From: Caldalkalibacillus uzonensis | Lineage (GTDB): Bacteria > Bacillota > Bacilli > Caldalkalibacillales > Caldalkalibacillaceae | NCBI RefSeq assembly: GCF_030814135.1 | Contig: NZ_JAUSUQ010000003.1 | Location: forward strand, 62,001-126,000 | Length of the DNA: 64,000 bases | Reading direction: 5' to 3' | In this document: positions 60,068 to 64,000 of the stretch, piece after piece | Layout: each line of letters starts with the position of its first letter | Numbering within the stretch: position 1 is the stretch's first letter | Translations under genes and position numbers: made by a program | The notes under the pieces: model-generated | Told to the model about the DNA's origin: nothing | What the model saw: only the letters and a program-made list of their open reading frames with translations | The model's database searches: none

Positions 60068-61359
60068 TTCATCACCCTCCAGGCCCGGATCACATCCCGG
60101 GCAAGTTTCATTTTCTCACCTGCTGAGCCAATATCCCGCCAGATTTTTTTCTGCTTTTCCCATTTGGACAGGCCATCAACGGTAAACATTTGGCTGGCAG
60201 CCCGGTTCAACATGGGAATATAGCGTTCGAAATATTGAGGAAATTTATCAAAGTGATGAGTGGCATCTTTATATTTTTTCATGTCCTGTCCCACAAAACT
60301 TTCCATCAGCTTGACACGATAATGGTCCAGCATGTTTTCAGAGAAATCATTATACTCTTTGGCCATGATGATGGTCTCCGCAGCTAGGCGTCCAGAGGTC
60401 ATGGCCAGGTTGGAGCCTTCCCGGTGGATGGCATTGACCAACTGTGCCGCATCCCCGGCAACCAGTACCCCGTGCCCAACCACCTTGGGCATGGAACGGT
60501 AGCCTCCCTCAGGGATCAGGTGGGCCAAATATTCCACAGGCTCACTGCCCTGGATGTAGGGGCGGATCATGGGATGATTTTTAACATATTCTAACAACTC
60601 GTATGGTTTTATCTTATGTTTGATCAGGCCGGAAAGTAACGTGCCAACGCCTATGCTTAAAGTATCTTTGTTGGTATACAGAAAACCAGTGCCCAAAATG
60701 CCCTTGGTGGCATCGCCAAACAGCTCAATGGTGCATCCCTGATTGGGTTCAAGATTAAAGCGGTCCTCGATCACCTTTTTATCCAGTTTTAAAATTTCCA
60801 TCGTAGCCAGTGCCACTTCATCGGGACGCCACTCTTTATGAAAACCAAGCTGTTTGGCTAAGAGGGAGTTGACTCCGTCTGCCAGCACCACCACATCGGC
60901 ATACACATCACCGTCGGGGCGGTCCGTTCTGATACCAACCACCCGCCCGTCTTCAACAATACATTCTAAGGCCACTGTTTCACAGACCAGCAAGGCCCCT
61001 TGTTCCACCGCTTTTTGGGCGAACCACTGGTCAAATTTGGCTCTCAGCACAGTAAAATTGTTGAATGGTTCCTGCGCCCACTCCAGCCCTTTGTAACTAA
61101 AGGTAAGTGCCGATTCTTTATCCATCATCATAAACCGTTGCTCCACAATAGGACGTTCAAGGGGGGCTTCTTTGTAAAACTCAGGGATAATATCTTCCAT
61201 CATTTTGCGGTATAAGACACCGCCCATCACGTTTTTAGAGCCCGGGTACTCCCCTCTCTCCAAAAGCAAGACGTTCACCCCTGCTTTGGCCAGTTCATAG
61301 GCACAAGACGTTCCTGCTGGACCGGCACCCACGACAATGCAATCAAATTTTTCAGGCAT
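60064..61359 (-). CDS. fixC: FixC, flavoprotein dehydrogenase (ETF-quinone oxidoreductase-like)
   Basis: 431 residues. FAD site CIVVGAGPAGTSCAYELAKAG at the N-terminus, second FAD motif VLVAGDAAQLVNAIHREGSNLAMTSGRLAAE. Related to ETF:quinone oxidoreductase. In FixABCX it carries one branch of the bifurcated electrons, passing them toward quinone with FixX. Overlaps fixB by eight bases. Confidence 0.95.
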   Translation of the reverse strand: MPEKFDCIVVGAGPAGTSCAYELAKAGVNVLLLERGEYPGSKNVMGGVLYRKMMEDIIPEFYKEAPLERPIVEQRFMMMDKESALTFSYKGLEWAQEPFNNFTVLRAKFDQWFAQKAVEQGALLVCETVALECIVEDGRVVGIRTDRPDGDVYADVVVLADGVNSLLAKQLGFHKEWRPDEVALATMEILKLDKKVIEDRFNLEPNQGCTIELFGDATKGILGTGFLYTNKDTLSIGVGTLLSGLIKHKIKPYELLEYVKNHPMIRPYIQGSEPVEYLAHLIPEGGYRSMPKVVGHGVLVAGDAAQLVNAIHREGSNLAMTSGRLAAETIIMAKEYNDFSENMLDHYRVKLMESFVGQDMKKYKDATHHFDKFPQYFERYIPMLNRAASQMFTVDGLSKWEKQKKIWRDIGSAGEKMKLARDVIRAWRVMK

Positions 61360-62401
61360 GGCGAACCTCCTCTTCTGTTACGGCTGCTTCATTCAGATGA
61401 GCCAGGGCTTGCTTAAAGTGTTCGATTAATAAGGGCACGATCTCAAATGCATCTCCCACAATGCCGTAATGACACGCTTGGAAAATAGGCGCATGGGGAT
61501 CTTTGTTAATAGCAATAATTAATCCCGAATTTTGCATACCGACCAGGTGTTGGATAGCACCGGAGATACCGATGGCAAAATAGATTTTAGGGGTGACCGT
61601 CACTCCTGTCTGCCCTACTTGATGATGATGGTCAATCCAGCCTGCTTCCACCACATCCCTACTGGCTCCCACTGCCCCGCCCAGCACATCGGCCAGCTGG
61701 TGGATCAACTGAAACCCTTCCTTGCTTTCCAATCCCTTTCCGCCGGCAACAACAATATCTGCTTCGTCAATGCGCACTTTTTTGGTGGTTTCCCGTACAA
61801 TCTCCAGTACTTTGGTGCGCACATCTTCTTCCCTTAGCCATATACGTTCTTCCACCACTTTGCCTGTACGGCCGGGCTCCCGCTTCAGGGCTTTCATCAC
61901 TTTAGGACGGACTGTGGCCATTTGGGGGCGGTATTTTTTACACAAGATAGTGGCCATAATATTGCCCCCAAAAGCAGGTCGGCTGGCCAAAAGCAAGCCT
62001 GTATCTTCCTCGATGTCCAGCATGGTCGTATCGGCGGTCAGGCCTGTCGGCAAATCAGTGGCTACGGCACTGGCCAAATCTTTGCCGGTAGGAGTCGCTC
62101 CGTACAGTATCACTTCGGGTTTATGCTTCTGACAACAGTCCAACAAGGCGTACATATATGGTTCTGTCCGGTAATGCTCAAAAATAGGATCATCGTAAAC
62201 ATAGACCGTATCAGCTCCATACTCAAATACGGTCTGCGACAAATGTTTGACTCTGTTTCCAATTAACACGCCAGCCAGTTCCACCCCCCGTTTGTCGGCT
62301 AGTTGTCTTCCTGCGCCCAACAGCTCCAAAGAAACGGGGGCAATCACACCTTCTTGCTCTTCAATATAGACCCAAATCCCTTTGTAATCCTCAAAATTCA
62401 T
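61352..62401 (-). CDS. fixB: FixB, electron transfer flavoprotein alpha subunit
   Basis: 349 residues from ATG 62401 (GGGGGGAG just upstream); the long upstream open frame lies inside fixA. EtfA/FixB: C-terminal FAD domain VVAGGKGLESKEGFQLIHQLADVLGGAVGASRDVVEAGWIDHHHQVGQTGVTVTPKIYFAIGISGAIQHLVGM. With FixA it forms the bifurcating ETF that oxidises NADH. Overlaps fixA by four bases (ATGA). Confidence 0.95.
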   Translation of the reverse strand: MNFEDYKGIWVYIEEQEGVIAPVSLELLGAGRQLADKRGVELAGVLIGNRVKHLSQTVFEYGADTVYVYDDPIFEHYRTEPYMYALLDCCQKHKPEVILYGATPTGKDLASAVATDLPTGLTADTTMLDIEEDTGLLLASRPAFGGNIMATILCKKYRPQMATVRPKVMKALKREPGRTGKVVEERIWLREEDVRTKVLEIVRETTKKVRIDEADIVVAGGKGLESKEGFQLIHQLADVLGGAVGASRDVVEAGWIDHHHQVGQTGVTVTPKIYFAIGISGAIQHLVGMQNSGLIIAINKDPHAPIFQACHYGIVGDAFEIVPLLIEHFKQALAHLNEAAVTEEEVRHA

Positions 62402-63228
62402 TGCACTCCCCCCTTGCCTTGGAACAATTCTTTCTTTTCCAGCACAATGCCAATTAACTGCTTCACCTGCTCTTCCGGTATTCCTTCCAGCAGTTTTCCG
62501 CCTTCTGGCTTGGGCGGGGCCCACACTTTGGCCACAATAGTAGGTGATCCTTTCAAGCCTAATTGTTTACGATCTACATCCTCCAGATCGTTCACGGACC
62601 AAATATGGGGCTGGTAGCGGGCTGCTTTAATCATGTTGGGTAAAGGTGCAAAGGAAACTTCATTGATCTCTTTTTCAACGGCAAACAAGCAGGGCAGGGT
62701 GGATTGTACTACTTCATACCCGTCTTCCAGTTTGCGGTGAACAATAGCGTAGCCTTGTTCCTTGTTGATTTCCACGATTTTTTTCACACTGGTAAGCGGT
62801 GGAATATCCAAACGCCGGGCAATGCCTGGCCCCACCTGACCCGTATCCCCGTCAATGGTCATTTTGCCGCAAATGATCAGGTCAATGGGTTTGATTGTGG
62901 CTATTTTGTTGAGCGCCTTGGTCAAGGCATAACTGGTGGCCAATGTATCTGCCCCGGCAAAGGCCCGGTCAGAAATCATATAGCCCTCATCTGCGCCCAG
63001 TTCAATACACTTCTTGATCGCTTTCACAGCTGGCGGTGGACCCATGGTTAGCACCGATACCGTCCCACCATACCTTTTTTTAAGTCTGACGGCTTCTTCC
63101 ACCGCATGGGCATCATACGGGTTCAAAATGGCAGGTGCACTGGCCCGGTCCATAGTATTAGTTTTGGGATTCATCTTAATCACTTTTGTGTCCGGAACCT
63201 GTTTGATACAGGCCACAACATGCAGCAT
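62398..63228 (-). CDS. fixA: FixA, electron transfer flavoprotein beta subunit
   Basis: 276 residues. EtfB/FixA pattern CIKQVPDT at the start and DLIICGKMTIDGDTGQVGPGIARRLDIPPLTSVKKI in the middle, including the NADH/FAD-binding region. First gene of the minus-strand fixA-B-C-X operon. A GGAGAGGAGAG ribosome binding site lies about seven bases before the ATG. Known FixABCX complexes make low-potential electrons for nitrogenase or related reductases; the target here is not in the window. Confidence 0.95.
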   Translation of the reverse strand: MLHVVACIKQVPDTKVIKMNPKTNTMDRASAPAILNPYDAHAVEEAVRLKKRYGGTVSVLTMGPPPAVKAIKKCIELGADEGYMISDRAFAGADTLATSYALTKALNKIATIKPIDLIICGKMTIDGDTGQVGPGIARRLDIPPLTSVKKIVEINKEQGYAIVHRKLEDGYEVVQSTLPCLFAVEKEINEVSFAPLPNMIKAARYQPHIWSVNDLEDVDRKQLGLKGSPTIVAKVWAPPKPEGGKLLEGIPEEQVKQLIGIVLEKKELFQGKGGVQ

Positions 63229-63487
63229 ATCATCACTCTCCTCTCCTCAACGTCTTGTTCTGAATCAAGCTGAATCTCAATTTTATGTTAATTAATAATA
63301 TTTTAACACATCTAATCATTTTACAAAACCGGGTGAATCAGCGCGGATTGCACTACGTCAAGCTTATTGGTTTAATGGAGGCTAATCCGCACTGTTAAGG
63401 AAGTGTACATGAACAACTATAGGGCTAAGGGGAGAAAAACTAACGCATACTGGCGTGGTTTGTTAAGGGGATTAAATTTGCATTTTA

Positions 63488-64000
63488 CTAATCTCTTTGG
63501 TAACCCAATTCTGACGATATCTGGGCAGCGGCTTTTTTCATGCTATCGACCACTTCAGGGAGTACCTTGTTACTGAGACGCATTGTAGGACCTGAGATAC
63601 TAATGGCAGCTACGATGGAACCCGTATTATTGCGCACAGGAACAGCGATACACCGCAATCCAATCTCTAACTCTTCATCATCCATGCCATACCCTAACTC
63701 TCTTACGCGTCTAATTTCTTCCAATAATTCATCTGCATTCTTAATTGTATTCTTGGTATGCATAATATAGTTCTGGTTTTGAGCAATCTCCTTAAGCTCC
63801 CATTCCGGTTTTTCTGAAACTAAAACCTTTCCCACTGCCGTACAATAAATGGGAGCCCGTTTACTGATTCGAGAATACATGCCGATGGCCAGGTGGCCTT
63901 CAATTTTATCAATATAGATGGCTTCTCCACCCTCCAAAATCACTAGGTGGGTACTCTCACCGTATTTATTAGCAATTTTTTGTAAATGGGGATTAGCAAT
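63488..64000 (-). CDS. IclR-family transcriptional regulator (3' part only)
   Basis: The last 170 codons of an IclR-type regulator; the N-terminal HTH lies beyond the right edge. The effector domain is clear: YCTAVGKVLVSEKPEWELKEIA, ELEIGLRCIAVPVRNNTGSIVAAISISGPTMRLSN. It lies upstream of the fix operon on the same strand, with 259 bases between that hold no gene and only a weak TTGTAA...TAAAAT promoter candidate. It resembles the IclR protein at 40.7 kb (same HCTA/YCTAVGKVL and SISGPT blocks) but is a separate paralogue. Confidence 0.9.
   Translation of the reverse strand: MANPHLQKIANKYGESTHLVILEGGEAIYIDKIEGHLAIGMYSRISKRAPIYCTAVGKVLVSEKPEWELKEIAQNQNYIMHTKNTIKNADELLEEIRRVRELGYGMDDEELEIGLRCIAVPVRNNTGSIVAAISISGPTMRLSNKVLPEVVDSMKKAAAQISSELGYQRD

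Noticed and set aside
62402-62524. Long N-terminal extension of fixB
   Set aside because: It lies wholly within fixA in another frame. The ATG at 62401 has a strong ribosome binding site and ATGA coupling.
63343-63390. GCGGATT/AATCCGC inverted repeat between fixA and the IclR gene
   Set aside because: Only seven paired bases around a 34-base loop and no U-tract; not convincing as terminator or operator.

Overview
The window looks like chromosome of a Gram-positive, low-to-mid G+C member of the Bacillales. The signs are strong Shine-Dalgarno sequences (often AAGGAGG), GTG/TTG starts, a sufCDSUB operon, a SigI-RsgI pair, two SAM-I riboswitches, a PerR box, CcpA-type cre sites, TrhP1/TrhP2 (YrrN/YrrO) and lipoprotein-anchored binding proteins. 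The mix of alternative respiratory and sugar-acid genes would fit a thermophilic or alkaliphilic bacillus (Caldalkalibacillus-like), but that is a guess. No rRNA, tRNA, CRISPR array, phage or intact insertion sequence was seen.

Layout. 1-4.3 kb: Fe-S assembly operon sufC-D-S-U-B on the minus strand, running off the left edge, with a Fur-like box upstream. 4.5-5.1 kb: a lone ADP-ribosyltransferase-like protein. 5.3-12 kb: reductive pyrimidine (uracil/hydantoin) degradation operon (aldehyde dehydrogenase, PreT, PreA, dihydropyrimidinase, beta-ureidopropionase). It is divergent from two small DNA-binding-type proteins and followed by an NCS1 nucleobase/hydantoin permease. 15.4-22.4 kb: a TAXI-type TRAP transporter with a DUF1850 protein, read from a clear sigma-54 promoter, next to a sigma-54 activator and a histidine kinase with a periplasmic-binding sensor domain. 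22.6-25.5 kb: an AhpD-like protein, a decayed ECF sigma fragment and the TrhP2/TrhP1 tRNA hydroxylation pair. 25.7-39.7 kb: two methionine ABC transporters of opposite gene order, each behind a SAM-I riboswitch. Between them lie SigI/RsgI, a PerR-box glutaredoxin/thioredoxin-reductase fusion, a solitary trpB and the 5-oxoprolinase operon pxpBAC. 39.8-41.5 kb: IclR regulator plus DHDPS-family aldolase. 41.8-59 kb: a large glucuronide/hexuronate utilisation island. 59.5-63.2 kb: fixXCBA electron-transfer flavoprotein operon. Right edge: a partial IclR regulator.

The glucuronide island is the most coherent unit. One operon encodes a DctP-type TRAP transporter, beta-glucuronidase, a GH31 glycosidase, mannonate dehydratase (UxuA) and SDR fructuronate reductase (UxuB). 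A divergent LacI regulator follows, then an IolB/KduI-family isomerase, and a second TRAP transporter operon leads into KDG kinase, KDPG aldolase and a DJ-1/PfpI protein. Every step from glucuronide to pyruvate plus glyceraldehyde-3-phosphate has a gene except the classical glucuronate isomerase UxaC. The IolB-like gene shares a perfect palindromic operator, at identical promoter spacing, with the transporter-glucuronidase operon, so it is a candidate replacement isomerase.
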